Below are positions 1 to 8,884 of a DNA stretch of 64,000 nt, one piece after another. Location of the stretch: the NCBI RefSeq assembly GCF_003054965.1, contig NZ_MIES01000026.1, forward strand, positions 372,001 through 436,000, read 5' to 3'. How positions within the stretch are numbered: position 1 is the first letter of the stretch; each line of letters starts with the position of its first letter. The DNA comes from Saccharospirillum sp. MSK14-1. Lineage in GTDB: Bacteria; Pseudomonadota; Gammaproteobacteria; Pseudomonadales; Natronospirillaceae. The position numbers and the translations under genes were made by a program. The notes under the pieces are model-generated. The model made no database searches. It worked only from the letters and a program-made list of their open reading frames with translations, and was not told where the DNA came from.

Positions 1-951
1 ACCTTGCTGCGGTTGCTGGCGGGTTTTGACCGGCCGGACTCGGGTGACATCTTCATTCGCGATCAACGCATGAACACCGTGCCGCCGAACAAGCGGCCGG
101 TGAATATGGTGTTTCAGCATCTGGCTTTGTTTCCGACCATGAGTGTGGCCGACAACATCGGCTATGGCTTGAAGCGTCGTAAGGTCGCAGCGGCTGAGCG
201 TCGCAAAAAAACCGAGCGGGTGCTGGAGCAGGTTGGCTTGCCGGGATTGGGCGATCGCATGCCGCAGCAGTTGAGTGGCGGTCAGCGGCAGCGCGTGGCC
301 TTGGCGCGTTGTCTGGTGCTGGAGCCGACCTTGCTGCTGCTCGATGAGCCGCTCGGTGCGCTCGATCTGAAACTGCGTGAGCAAATGAAAGTCGAGCTTA
401 AGCATTTGCAAAAAGCCTTTGGTACCACCTTCGTTTACATCACTCACGATCAGTCTGAAGCGCTGGTGATGTCAGACCGGGTGGCGGTGATGCGCAACGG
501 TCGTTTCGATCAGGTGGCCGCGCCGGATGTGCTCTATCGTGAACCGGCCACGCCCTTTGTGGCGAGTTTTGTCGGTGACAACAATCGCCTCGATGGCGAA
601 GTGCTCGGTGTTGATAACGAACGCGTCCGTTTGCGGCTCGATACGGGCGGTGAAGTCAGTGGTCGTCCGTCCTCGGCATTAGCGGTGGGCCAGCGCGCGT
701 CGCTGTTTATCCGGCCTGAATCGATGCTGATTGGGGCGGACTTACCGGCCTCGTTCAGCCGCATCGAAACTCAGCTCAGCACCACCTTGTTCGATGGCGC
801 CAACAGCCGCATTGAAACCCGGCTTGGTGAGCGTGAGCTGTTTGCGCGCTTGCCACAGGATGGTTCGGTCGGTGATCTGCAACCGGGGACCACGGTTTCG
901 CTCGGTTGGGAGCCGCAACGGGCCACTGTGTTTGCTGAGGCGCAAGTGTGA
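1..951 (+). CDS. potA: Spermidine/putrescine-type ABC transporter ATP-binding protein (PotA-like), 5' truncated
   Basis: Energises import through the two permeases encoded next. The window starts inside the Walker A region: the first residues (TLLRLLAGF) normally follow the P-loop, so the true start lies upstream. Visible in order: Q-loop (MVFQHLALFP), ABC signature LSGGQRQR, Walker B (LLLLDEPLGALD), H-loop (YITHDQSEAL), and a C-terminal region of about 110 residues consistent with a TOBE domain. The stop overlaps the GTG of the next permease by 4 bp, so the genes are translationally coupled. The substrate (polyamine rather than another cation or iron) is inferred from PotABC-like organisation. 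No PotD-like binding protein follows, so it may lie upstream. Confidence 0.9.
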   Translation, partial: TLLRLLAGFDRPDSGDIFIRDQRMNTVPPNKRPVNMVFQHLALFPTMSVADNIGYGLKRRKVAAAERRKKTERVLEQVGLPGLGDRMPQQLSGGQRQRVALARCLVLEPTLLLLDEPLGALDLKLREQMKVELKHLQKAFGTTFVYITHDQSEALVMSDRVAVMRNGRFDQVAAPDVLYREPATPFVASFVGDNNRLDGEVLGVDNERVRLRLDTGGEVSGRPSSALAVGQRASLFIRPESMLIGADLPASFSRIETQLSTTLFDGANSRIETRLGERELFARLPQDGSVGDLQPGTTVSLGWEPQRATVFAEAQV

Positions 952-1808
952 ACCGAACCGCGGGCAAATTATCGTTGCTGTTGTTGCTGACGCCGTTCGT
1001 GCTGTGGATCGTGCTCCTGGTGCTGCTGCCCCACGTGCAGATGCTGCGCGTGTCTTTTCAGGTTCGCGAAAGCTGGGACAGCCTCAGTTGGGGTGTCACC
1101 CAGTACAGCAACTTCTTTGCGGAATCCTATTACTGGCGCACCTTTATCCGCACCGGCGTGATGTCGATGCTGACCACAGCGCTGACCTTGCTGATCGGTT
1201 TTCCCATCGCCTGGTACATCGCCAAGCTGGCGCGGGGTCGCGCGCGTGGCGTTTTATTTCTGGCCTGTCTGATTCCATTCTGGGCGAGCGAGTTGGTGCG
1301 CACCTATGGCTGGATGATTTTGCTGCGCGAGAGCGGTCTGTTCAGCGGCTGGTTGCAGGCGCTGGGCTGGGTCGATGGGCCGGTGGAACTGCTCTATAAC
1401 GACGCAGCGGTGATTGTCGGTCTGGTCTACAACGCGTTGCTGTTTATGGTGGTGCCGCTGGTGACCACGCTCGATGGTCTCGACGACAATCTGGTGGAAG
1501 CCGGTTACGACCTGGGCGGCAATCATTGGAACGTTCTGCGCGAGGTGGTGATTCCCTGGGCCATGCCCGGCATTGTTTCCGGTTGCATCGTTGTCTTTAT
1601 GTTAACGCTGGGCTCTTACCTCACGCCCACTTTGATGGGCGGCAAAGACAGCGCCTGGTTTACCCAGCAAATTTTCACGCAGTTTATTACCCGCTTTAAC
1701 TGGGAACAGGGTGCGGCGCTGGGTGTTTTGTTGCTGGTGTTGTCGTCGTTGCTGGTGTGGCTGGGACTGCGTTTAACCGGCCAGAATTTGCGCAAGGTGT
1801 TGGGATGA
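948..1808 (+). CDS. potB: ABC transporter permease, PotB-like
   Basis: Inner-membrane permease of 286 residues. It has an N-terminal hydrophobic segment (residues 8-28) and further hydrophobic stretches consistent with six membrane segments. The cytoplasmic EAA loop that docks to the ATPase is at about residues 184-203 (EAGYDLGGN...). It starts with GTG overlapping the ATPase stop, and its own stop overlaps the ATG of the second permease (ATGA), so the genes are coupled. The PotB assignment rests on order and general resemblance; substrate specificity cannot be read from the sequence. Confidence 0.88.
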   Translation: MNRTAGKLSLLLLLTPFVLWIVLLVLLPHVQMLRVSFQVRESWDSLSWGVTQYSNFFAESYYWRTFIRTGVMSMLTTALTLLIGFPIAWYIAKLARGRARGVLFLACLIPFWASELVRTYGWMILLRESGLFSGWLQALGWVDGPVELLYNDAAVIVGLVYNALLFMVVPLVTTLDGLDDNLVEAGYDLGGNHWNVLREVVIPWAMPGIVSGCIVVFMLTLGSYLTPTLMGGKDSAWFTQQIFTQFITRFNWEQGAALGVLLLVLSSLLVWLGLRLTGQNLRKVLG

Positions 1809-2656
1809 TTCGCTCGGTTCCGCGTTCACGCTGGTTTATCAGCCTCTATGGGCTGTATCTGCTGGCGTTCTTTATTTATCTGGCGTTGCCGCTGGTGGTG
1901 ACAGCGGTGTTCGCGTTCAACGATTCCAATTTCCCGTCGCTGCCCTGGCAGGGTTTTACCCTCGACTGGTATTTCGCCGATGCCGCCGAAAGTGGCAATC
2001 GCACCGGTTTGTTTCACGATCAGGGCTTATTGAGCGCACTTTGGGTCAGTGTCTTGGTGGCGTTCTGGGTGACGGTTATTTCGGTCGCGCTCGGTTGCGT
2101 TAATGCGGTCTTGTTCGAGCGGATTCAGTTTCGTGGTAAGGAATTGCTGTATCTGGTGATGCTGCTGCCGCTGGTCATTCCCGGCGTGATTTTAGGCGTG
2201 TCGATTCTGGTGTTCTACAGCGGCATGGCGAATCAGGTGTCGTTGAACTGGGGCATTGAACTCGATCTGTTCCGGCCCGGTTTGCCGCTGGTGATTGCCG
2301 GTCAGGTGGCGTTTATTACCACCTTGTCGACGCTGATCATCGCGGCGCGTTTGCGTAAGTTCGATCCGCAGTTAGAAGAAGCGGCGTTGAATCTGGGCGC
2401 CACACCCATCGTCGCCTGGTTTACCGTCACCTTGCCCTGGTTATTGCCCGCCATTTTCGGTGCGGCGGCCATGGCGTTTCTGATGTCGTTCGAGAACTTC
2501 AACACCACCGTGATGCTGACCGGCAGCGATACGCCATTAACCGTGGCGCTCTTTAACCGGCTGCGTGAAGGTTCCACGCCGGTGCTGAATGCCGTGGCGT
2601 TGTTGCTGATGGCAGTCTCGGCCTTGCTGGCAATGGCGACCCTGCGTCGGTCTTAG
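1805..2656 (+). CDS. potC: ABC transporter permease, PotC-like
   Basis: Second permease of the importer, 283 residues. The ATG at 1805 overlaps the preceding stop in an ATGA junction and is preferred over an in-frame start at 1757, which would run back into the upstream gene. The EAA loop is at about residues 191-210 (EEAALNLGAT...). Hydrophobic segments are spread over the whole length, as in PotC/PotI proteins. The gene ends tail-to-tail with the uridine kinase gene and shares 4 bp with it. Confidence 0.88.
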   Translation: MIRSVPRSRWFISLYGLYLLAFFIYLALPLVVTAVFAFNDSNFPSLPWQGFTLDWYFADAAESGNRTGLFHDQGLLSALWVSVLVAFWVTVISVALGCVNAVLFERIQFRGKELLYLVMLLPLVIPGVILGVSILVFYSGMANQVSLNWGIELDLFRPGLPLVIAGQVAFITTLSTLIIAARLRKFDPQLEEAALNLGATPIVAWFTVTLPWLLPAIFGAAAMAFLMSFENFNTTVMLTGSDTPLTVALFNRLREGSTPVLNAVALLLMAVSALLAMATLRRS

Positions 2657-3288
2657 TGACCCAGCATCTGCAGAATCCGTGCTTTGATCATCTCAATGGC
2701 GACGCGGTTTTTACCGCCGCGCGGCACGATGATGTCGGCGAATTGTTTGGTCGGTTCAATAAACTCCAGGAACATCGGTCGCACCGTGCGCTTGTATTGC
2801 TCGATGATCGACTCGACCGTCCGGCCGCGTTCAGCGATGTCGCGTTGCAGTCGGCGTACCAGACAGATATCCAGTGGCGTTTCCATATAGACCTTGGCAT
2901 CGAGGCGTTTGCGAATGGCCTTATCGTGCAGAATTAAAATGCCTTCGATGATGATGATGCGCACCGGTTTGAGCGGAAAGGTTTCCGGTGAGCGGTTGTG
3001 AATGGTGAAGTCGTAGATAGGAATATCGACGTTTTGACCGTTGGACAGCTGGTCCAGATGTTCGATTAACAAGTCATGGTCGAAGGCGTTTGGGTGGTCG
3101 TAGTTGATGGCTTCGCGTTCTTCGAACGTCAGCTCGCTGCGGTCGCGGTAGTAGCTGTCTTCTTTGATGATGGCGAGGGCGTCATCGCCCAATTCACGGC
3201 GCAGCTCGTCATAGACGGTGCCGGCTAACAGGCTTTTACCGGACGCGGACGCGCCAGCGATGCCGATAAAAATAGGGGCGGTATTCAT
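2653..3288 (-). CDS. udk: Uridine kinase
   Basis: Phosphorylates uridine and cytidine to UMP and CMP in pyrimidine salvage (cytoplasmic). The P-loop GASASGKS is at residues 12-19, and the family motif DHPNAFD lies near residue 74. The length (211 aa) is normal for Udk. It is transcribed away from pgk, and its 3' end overlaps the permease gene by 4 bp. No partner gene adjoins it; the nucleoside-type importer at 42.9-47.7 kb is distant but could supply substrate. Confidence 0.95.
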   Translation of the reverse strand: MNTAPIFIGIAGASASGKSLLAGTVYDELRRELGDDALAIIKEDSYYRDRSELTFEEREAINYDHPNAFDHDLLIEHLDQLSNGQNVDIPIYDFTIHNRSPETFPLKPVRIIIIEGILILHDKAIRKRLDAKVYMETPLDICLVRRLQRDIAERGRTVESIIEQYKRTVRPMFLEFIEPTKQFADIIVPRGGKNRVAIEMIKARILQMLGH

Positions 3289-3394
3289 CGAAAATCCAGC
3301 TCAAGAGGTGGGTGGGCAAGCTGGGTGTGCAGTGTAACAAAGGTCCGGGATTCTGTCTGCGCAGCGGCCAAAATGTAGGAAAATTACAAAGCGG

Positions 3395-3423
3395 GTGATT
3401 CGAGCCGCCTCAAGGTCTACAAT
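3395..3423 (+). promoter_or_regulatory. Possible promoter for pgk
   Basis: TACAAT at 3418-3423 is a good -10 hexamer. The hexamer 17 bp upstream (GTGATT, 3395-3400) is a poor -35. The start codon follows at 3459 with an AAAGGA ribosome binding site. Confidence 0.4.
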
Positions 3424-3458
3424 GGCGGCCCTTACATTTTTCGCCGAAAGGAACCGCC

Positions 3459-4622
3459 ATGTCTGTGATCAAGATGTCCGACCTCGATCTTGCTGGAAAA
3501 CGCGTACTGATTCGTCAGGATCTGAACGTCCCGCTGGACGATAACGGCCAAGTGACCTCGGACAAGCGCATCCGCGCCTCCTTGCCCACCATTGAACTGG
3601 CACTGAAGCAAGGTGCTCAGGTGATGATCATGTCGCACCTCGGTCGCCCGACCGAAGGCGAGTACGACGCCAAAGCCTCACTGGCGCCGGTGGCTGAGTA
3701 CATGGGCAAGCTGCTTGACCGTGACATTCCCCTGATCAAAGACTGGATTGATGGCGTGGAGAACGACGCGCCGGTGGTCATGCTGGAGAACGTTCGCTTT
3801 AACGTCGGCGAAAAGAAAAATGAAGACGCCCTGTCCCAGAAAATGGCCGCCCTGTGCGACGTCTATGTGATGGACGCCTTCGGCACCGCACACCGCGCTC
3901 AGGCGTCGACGCACGGTGTCGCCAAGTTTGCGCCCGTCGCTTGCGCGGGTCCGCTGTTGGCCGCTGAACTGGAAGCGCTGGGTGCGGCGCTGGAAAATCC
4001 GCAACGGCCGATGGTCGCCGTGGTCGGTGGTGCCAAGGTGTCCACCAAGCTGACCGTATTGGAAAGCCTGTCGAAGATTTGCGATCGCCTGATTGTGGGC
4101 GGCGGTATCTCCAATACCTTTGTCGCTGCGCGCGGCCATAACGTGGGCCAGTCACTGCACGAAAAAGACCTGATTCCCGATGCCCAGGCGCTGATGGAAA
4201 AACTCGACATTCCCGAGCCGGTCGACGTGCGCGTCGGTACCGAATTCAGCGCCACCGCCAAGGCGACCATCAAGCCTGTCGACCAGGTTGAAGACAACGA
4301 AGAAATCATGGATCTGGGTCCGGAGACCGCGGCCAAGTACGCGGAGATTCTCAAAGGCGCCAAGACCATTTTGTGGAACGGGCCGTGCGGCGTCTTCGAG
4401 TTCGATAACTTCGCCGAAGGCACCAAGGCCGTTGCCGAAGCCATTGCCGACAGCGGTGCTTTCTCGGTATTGGGTGGTGGCGATGTCATCGCAGCGGTGC
4501 AGAAGTTCGATATGGAAGAGCGCTTCTCTTACATCTCCACCGGTGGCGGCGCTTTCCTGGAATTCGTAGAAGGTAAGAAGTTGCCCGCCGTTGAAATTCT
4601 CGAGCAGCGCGCCCAAGACTAA
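3459..4622 (+). CDS. pgk: Phosphoglycerate kinase
   Basis: Glycolytic enzyme converting 1,3-bisphosphoglycerate and ADP to 3-phosphoglycerate and ATP. It has 387 residues, the usual bacterial length. Substrate-binding motifs [10 protein letters not shown] and HLGRPTEG lie in the N-terminal half; the nucleotide-side glycine motifs (LGGGD and [10 protein letters not shown]) lie near the C-terminus. It is preceded by AAAGGA and followed after 48 bp by the aldolase gene, the common pgk-fba pairing. The epd gene often found upstream is absent. Confidence 0.97.
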   Translation: MSVIKMSDLDLAGKRVLIRQDLNVPLDDNGQVTSDKRIRASLPTIELALKQGAQVMIMSHLGRPTEGEYDAKASLAPVAEYMGKLLDRDIPLIKDWIDGVENDAPVVMLENVRFNVGEKKNEDALSQKMAALCDVYVMDAFGTAHRAQASTHGVAKFAPVACAGPLLAAELEALGAALENPQRPMVAVVGGAKVSTKLTVLESLSKICDRLIVGGGISNTFVAARGHNVGQSLHEKDLIPDAQALMEKLDIPEPVDVRVGTEFSATAKATIKPVDQVEDNEEIMDLGPETAAKYAEILKGAKTILWNGPCGVFEFDNFAEGTKAVAEAIADSGAFSVLGGGDVIAAVQKFDMEERFSYISTGGGAFLEFVEGKKLPAVEILEQRAQD

Positions 4623-4634
4623 AATAACACCGAT

Positions 4635-4651
4635 GGGCGGCTTGGCCGCCC
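4635..4651 (+). other. Intercistronic hairpin between pgk and fba
   Basis: GGGCGGC and GCCGCCC form a perfect 7-bp stem with a TTG loop. No T-run follows, so it is more likely an mRNA processing or stability element than a terminator. Confidence 0.5.
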
Positions 4652-4670
4652 CAGCAAGAGGGTTACAGCT

Positions 4671-5747
4671 ATGACCAAAGTATTTGATGTCGTCAAACCC
4701 GGTGTCGCCACAGGCGACGATGTCCAGAAAATTTTTGAAGTGGCCAAAGCCGAAGGCTTTGCATTGCCCGCGGTAAACTGCGTTAACACCGATACCATTA
4801 ACGCCACCCTGGAAGCCGCCGCTCGTGTCGGCTCGCCGGTCATTATTCAGTTCTCGAATGGCGGTGCCGGTTTCTTTGCCGGTAAAGGTCTGAAGCTGGA
4901 AGGCCAAGGCAATGCCATTCTTGGCGCGCTGGCCGGTGCACGCCATGTGCACACCGTGGCTGAAACCTATGGCGTACCGGTTATTCTGCACACCGACCAC
5001 GCTGCCCGTAAGTTGCTGCCGTGGATCGACGGCTTGCTCGACGCCGGTGAAAAACATTTCGCCGAAACCGGTAAGCCGCTGTTCTCCTCGCACATGATCG
5101 ATCTGTCGGAAGACAGCCTGGAAGACAACGTCGAAACCTGCGCCAAGTATCTGGAACGCATGAGCAAGATGGGCATGACGCTGGAGATTGAACTGGGTGT
5201 TACCGGCGGTGAGGAAGATGGCGTCGACAACAGCGACGTTGATGAATCGAACCTCTACACCAAACCCGAAGACGTCGCCTACGCCTACAAAGTACTGAAT
5301 GCCATCAGCCCGAGGTTCACCATCGCCGCGTCATTCGGCAATGTGCACGGTGTTTATAAGCCGGGTAACGTGAAACTGAAACCGACCATTCTGCGCGATT
5401 CGCAAGCGCACTGTAGCGAAGTGTTCGGTCTGGAAAACAACGCCTTGAACTTTGTCTTCCACGGCGGCTCGGGTTCTTCTGAGGCGGAAATCAAAGAAGC
5501 GATCAGCTACGGCGTCATCAAGATGAACATCGACACCGATACACAGTGGGCGAACTGGGATGGCATTCGCGCTTACTACCAGGAAAACGAAGCTTATCTG
5601 CAAAGCCAGATCGGTAACCCGGAAGGCGACGACAAGCCGAACAAGAAGTTCTACGACCCGCGCGTCTGGTTGCGCAAAGGCGAAGAAAGCATGGTCAAGC
5701 GACTGGAAAAAACCTTCGCGGACCTGAACGCCGTCGGTCGCAACTGA
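4671..5747 (+). CDS. fba: Class II fructose-bisphosphate aldolase
   Basis: Zinc-dependent cleavage of fructose-1,6-bisphosphate to dihydroxyacetone phosphate and glyceraldehyde-3-phosphate. The 358 residues match the E. coli-type class IIA enzyme. The active-site segment HTDHAAR places Asp109 and His110 at the positions known for E. coli FbaA. Further zinc-ligand or phosphate-binding motifs are visible (GNVHGVYKPG, HGGSGSS, NIDTDTQW). It probably shares a transcript with pgk and is followed by a terminator-like hairpin. Confidence 0.97.
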   Translation: MTKVFDVVKPGVATGDDVQKIFEVAKAEGFALPAVNCVNTDTINATLEAAARVGSPVIIQFSNGGAGFFAGKGLKLEGQGNAILGALAGARHVHTVAETYGVPVILHTDHAARKLLPWIDGLLDAGEKHFAETGKPLFSSHMIDLSEDSLEDNVETCAKYLERMSKMGMTLEIELGVTGGEEDGVDNSDVDESNLYTKPEDVAYAYKVLNAISPRFTIAASFGNVHGVYKPGNVKLKPTILRDSQAHCSEVFGLENNALNFVFHGGSGSSEAEIKEAISYGVIKMNIDTDTQWANWDGIRAYYQENEAYLQSQIGNPEGDDKPNKKFYDPRVWLRKGEESMVKRLEKTFADLNAVGRN

Positions 5748-5769
5748 GACAGACGTTAACGCCAGATCC

Positions 5770-5804
5770 ACGCCATCGGCGCGCATTGCGTCGGTGGCGT
5801 TTTT
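5770..5804 (+). terminator. Probable Rho-independent terminator after fba
   Basis: ACGCCA (5770-5775) pairs with TGGCGT (5795-5800), with extra partial pairing inside. A T-run follows. It lies between fba and the convergent small gene. Confidence 0.6.
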
Positions 5805-5816
5805 AGCTGAGCCAGG

Positions 5817-6101
5817 CTACAACCAGTTGGCTTCCAACCTCAGCATCTGCCCGGGCAGATTCGCCTCCATCCATTCTTCCAGTGCTCTCACCTCGGTTTC
5901 GATCTGACCTTTATCGGTGCCGATGATGACCAGAGCGGCCTCACCTCGGTCGGTATCTGAAAAAGGCGCCAGCGTTAACGCGCGGTTGGCTTGTTCACGG
6001 CAGTAGCGTTTCAGCGGACCAAAGGCACGCTGTAAATCGGCATCGTTGGAGACGTCAGGCAGATAGCGTTCGAGTTCAATCAGGCGAATGTGCAACGTCA
6101 T
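5817..6101 (-). CDS. Small conserved protein, possibly DUF503-like
   Basis: 94 residues, no signal peptide or membrane segment. The layout is an N-terminal strand (LHIRLIELE), a helix rich in Leu and Arg, a central hydrophobic strand (GEAALVIIGTD), then an acidic helix. This resembles DUF503-type small proteins, but I am not certain and no catalytic motif is visible. It is convergent with fba and divergent from the DUF3461 gene. The codon pattern matches its neighbours. Confidence 0.6.
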   Translation of the reverse strand: MTLHIRLIELERYLPDVSNDADLQRAFGPLKRYCREQANRALTLAPFSDTDRGEAALVIIGTDKGQIETEVRALEEWMEANLPGQMLRLEANWL

Positions 6102-6164
6102 GGTGCAAAAATTTCCGTTTTAAGCTGGGTTTTATGGAACTGCGACAGGCACGCCGCTTGCTAG

Positions 6165-6192
6165 TTGATTGCGGTAACTGTTGGCGTAATCT
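6165..6192 (+). promoter_or_regulatory. Probable sigma-70 promoter for the DUF3461 gene
   Basis: TTGATT (6165-6170), a 16-bp spacer, then TAATCT (6187-6192). Its position downstream of 6134 argues against the longer in-frame start there. Confidence 0.45.
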
Positions 6193-6253
6193 AGGCTCAG
6201 TACAAAATTTGTACGGCTCAACACTCACTCTCACATACGCTCAAGGATGCTCG

Positions 6254-6634
6254 ATGTTTGAACACCTGAATGCTGTCGGCGTTACCGACACCGACAAGAT
6301 CGAAAAGTATACCCTTCGTACCGAAGGCTACGACGATATTCTGAAGATCTATTACAAGCGCGAAAAGGGCGATCTGTTTGCCCGCAGCGAGAAGTTTAAG
6401 TACCCGCGTCAGCAGAAGCGCGTCAAGGTCGACAGCGGTACCGGCAGCTACCTCGATACCACGGAAATTTCTCCGGCGCTGCGTCAGTTGGTCGACGAAC
6501 TGGATTCCATTGCCCGTCGCGTGCACGTGGAAACCGATCTGAAGAAGAAAATTCTCGACGATCTGCACCACCTGGAAAAGGTTGTTCAGAACAAAATCGA
6601 AGAGATCGAGGCTGACATCAAGCGCCTCAAGTAA
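6254..6634 (+). CDS. DUF3461 family protein
   Basis: 126 residues. The N-terminal pattern (a GVTDTDKIEKYTLR-type segment followed by LKIYYKR) is characteristic of DUF3461, a cytoplasmic family of unknown function common in gammaproteobacteria. The C-terminal 50 residues are charged and helical, likely a coiled coil (heptad-like Leu/Ile and many Lys/Glu). The ATG at 6254 has an AAGGA site 7 bp upstream and gives the normal family length; the alternative start at 6134 would lie upstream of the predicted promoter. Confidence 0.85.
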   Translation: MFEHLNAVGVTDTDKIEKYTLRTEGYDDILKIYYKREKGDLFARSEKFKYPRQQKRVKVDSGTGSYLDTTEISPALRQLVDELDSIARRVHVETDLKKKILDDLHHLEKVVQNKIEEIEADIKRLK

Positions 6635-6730
6635 GACCCCAAAAGCCCCGGTCGTGGCCGCAGCGTTGCTGGCCCCGGCCGGATTGGCTCTCTATACTGG
6701 GCGCCCCTTTTCCGATGGACGCCTCCCACT

Positions 6731-7681
6731 GTGTTAGCCCTGTTGTTGTTCTCACTCGAAGTGACCGGCCCTATTGCGCTGGTGGTGGTGCTCGGTATGG
6801 CGTTTCGCCGCTGGGAATGGGTGAATGATGCCTTTGTTCAGGGCGGCTCCAAGCTTGTTTTTAACGTTGCCCTGCCGAGTCTGTTGTTTATCAACATCGT
6901 CAGCGCGCGACCGACCGGCATGCCCGGCGGCGGTATTATCCTGTTGGCGTTGGGCTTTAATCTTATCTGGTTCGTCGTGTTGTCGTTGCTGGCGCGGCCG
7001 TTAGTTCCTCACCACGATGAACGTGGTGTGTTCGTTCAAGGCAGTTTTCGCGGCAACATGGGCATCATTGGCCTGGCCTTTTGCCTGAACGCCTTCGGTC
7101 AGGAAGCGGCGCTGCTGGCGTCGGTGTATCTCGCCTTTGTGACCTTGCTGTACAACATCCTGGCGGTGGTGACCTTGAGTCGTTGGTCACCGCGCGTCAG
7201 TGAGCGTCATCCGGTGGTCGATGCGCTGCGCGATATGGTGAAGAACCCGTTGATCATTGCCATCGTGCTGGCGTCTTCCATCGTTTTATTGGGCATTCCA
7301 GTGCCGCAATGGGTGCTCGATACCGGCGATTATTTTGCGCGTATGACCTTACCGCTGGCGTTGATCTGCGTCGGTGCCAGTTTGTCGTGGCGCGGCTTTT
7401 TGGAAGCCGGCCGGGTCAGTGCCTGGGCGTCCGGTTTTAAGCTGGTGCTGCTGCCGGCTTCGGCGGTGTTGGTGGCGTTCTGGCTGGGTTATCGCGGTCT
7501 GGAACTCGGCGTTTTCTATTTGATGTCGGCGTCACCCACGGCCGCCGCCAGCTATGTGATGGTGCGCGCCATGGGCGGCAATGCCAATCTGGCGGCGTCG
7601 ATCATTGCGACGTCAACGGTGCTCAGTCTGGTCACCACCAGCGTTGGGCTGGTGGCGTTACGGGCCTTTGGTTGGGTGTGA
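6731..7681 (+). CDS. AEC family (auxin efflux carrier-like) membrane transporter
   Basis: Inner-membrane protein of 316 residues with about ten hydrophobic segments, beginning with GTG. The two-half layout and motifs such as NVALPSLLF near residue 50 and the Gly/Ser/Ala-rich segment SASPTAAASYVM near residue 265 are typical of the AEC (TC 2.A.69) family. Bacterial members often export or take up dicarboxylates such as malate, but the substrate cannot be told here. It is monocistronic and convergent with the epimerase gene. Confidence 0.85.
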   Translation: MLALLLFSLEVTGPIALVVVLGMAFRRWEWVNDAFVQGGSKLVFNVALPSLLFINIVSARPTGMPGGGIILLALGFNLIWFVVLSLLARPLVPHHDERGVFVQGSFRGNMGIIGLAFCLNAFGQEAALLASVYLAFVTLLYNILAVVTLSRWSPRVSERHPVVDALRDMVKNPLIIAIVLASSIVLLGIPVPQWVLDTGDYFARMTLPLALICVGASLSWRGFLEAGRVSAWASGFKLVLLPASAVLVAFWLGYRGLELGVFYLMSASPTAAASYVMVRAMGGNANLAASIIATSTVLSLVTTSVGLVALRAFGWV

Positions 7682-7707
7682 CCGCCGGGTTCGTTCACAC
7701 CGGCGGA

Positions 7708-8715
7708 TTACACGTGATAGTAATCGCGGTACCAGGCAACGAACCGATCGACGCCCGCCTGAATCGGGGTTGAGGGTTTAAAGCCGACGGCGGCTTCCAG
7801 CGACGACACATCGGCGTACGTCGAGGGCACATCGCCATCCTGCATTGGCATCAGATTGCGCTGTGCCTTTTTGCCCGCGGCTGTTTCGATGGCGTCAACA
7901 AAATCGAGCAGCTTCACCGGCGTGTTATTACCAATGTTGTACAACCGATAAGGCGCGTAGCTGGTGTCTGGTCGAGGCGCTTTGGTGCTCCAGTCCGGGT
8001 CGGGCTGAGCAATGTGATCGGTGGTGCGCACCACACCTTCGATGATGTCATCGATGTAGGTGAAATCGCGCACCATATCGCCGCCGTTGTACAGGTCGAT
8101 TGGCGTGCCGTCGAGAATGCCGCGGGTGAATTTGAACAGCGCCATATCCGGCCGGCCCCACGGCCCGTAGACGGTAAAGAACCGCAGCCCGGTGCACGGC
8201 AGTCCATACAAGCTGGCGTAGGTGTGCGCCATCATCTCGTTGGATTTTTTCGACGCCGCGTACAGCGACACCGGGTGATCCACCGCGTGCTGTTCGCTGA
8301 ACGGCTGCAACTCGTTAGCGCCATAAACCGAACTGGACGACGCATAAACCAGATGCGCCACTTGCTGGTGGCGACACCCTTCGAGAATGTTCATAAAGCC
8401 GACGAGGTTGGCCTGCACATAAGCGTGCGGGTTCTCAATCGAATAACGCACTCCGGCCTGAGCCGCCAAATGCACGACGCGATCAAAGCGGTGTTTGGCG
8501 AACAGCGCTTCCATGCCGTCACGGTCGGCGACATCCAGACGCTCAAACTCGAAACCCTGTTGTCCATCCAATTGCGCCAAACGCGCTTCTTTCAGGGTAA
8601 CGTCGTAGTAGTCGTTCAGGTTGTCGATGCCAACCACGCTGTCGCCGCGCGACAGCAGTGCCTGGCTCAGGTGATAGCCGATAAAGCCGGCGGCGCCGGT
8701 GACCAGAATGTGCAT
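7708..8715 (-). CDS. NAD-dependent nucleotide-sugar epimerase, UDP-glucuronate 4-epimerase type
   Basis: SDR-family enzyme of 335 residues, probably interconverting UDP-glucuronate and UDP-galacturonate for surface polysaccharide. The Rossmann motif is GAAGFIGYHL near residue 7; catalytic YxxxK appears as YAASK. Motifs LRFFTVYGPWGRPDMA and FTYIDDI are typical of the UDP-GlcA epimerase branch. The ATG at 8715 has AAGGA 7 bp upstream and the usual MxILVTG opening, so it is preferred over an upstream in-frame start at 8730. No other polysaccharide gene adjoins it. Confidence 0.88.
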   Translation of the reverse strand: MHILVTGAAGFIGYHLSQALLSRGDSVVGIDNLNDYYDVTLKEARLAQLDGQQGFEFERLDVADRDGMEALFAKHRFDRVVHLAAQAGVRYSIENPHAYVQANLVGFMNILEGCRHQQVAHLVYASSSSVYGANELQPFSEQHAVDHPVSLYAASKKSNEMMAHTYASLYGLPCTGLRFFTVYGPWGRPDMALFKFTRGILDGTPIDLYNGGDMVRDFTYIDDIIEGVVRTTDHIAQPDPDWSTKAPRPDTSYAPYRLYNIGNNTPVKLLDFVDAIETAAGKKAQRNLMPMQDGDVPSTYADVSSLEAAVGFKPSTPIQAGVDRFVAWYRDYYHV

Positions 8716-8820
8716 GCTTAGGTCCTTCATTATTTCGTGGCGGCATTATCGCCGATGCGTCGGGTCAGGTACACCGGGACAACTTTTCATTTCGTCAAAA
8801 AAATCCTGACTAAAGCTGGG

Positions 8821-8848
8821 TTGTGTCATCCCGCTTTGGCTCTACAAT
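8821..8848 (+). promoter_or_regulatory. Probable sigma-70 promoter for glmU
   Basis: TTGTGT (8821-8826), a 16-bp spacer, then TACAAT (8843-8848), 36 bp before the glmU ATG. Confidence 0.5.
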
Positions 8849-8884
8849 GCAGGCCATTCACCGATTTATCTATGGAGTCGACGC

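Noticed and set aside
731-1399. 222-codon plus-strand frame
   Set aside because: Overlaps both ABC genes in another frame; Arg/Pro-rich shadow.
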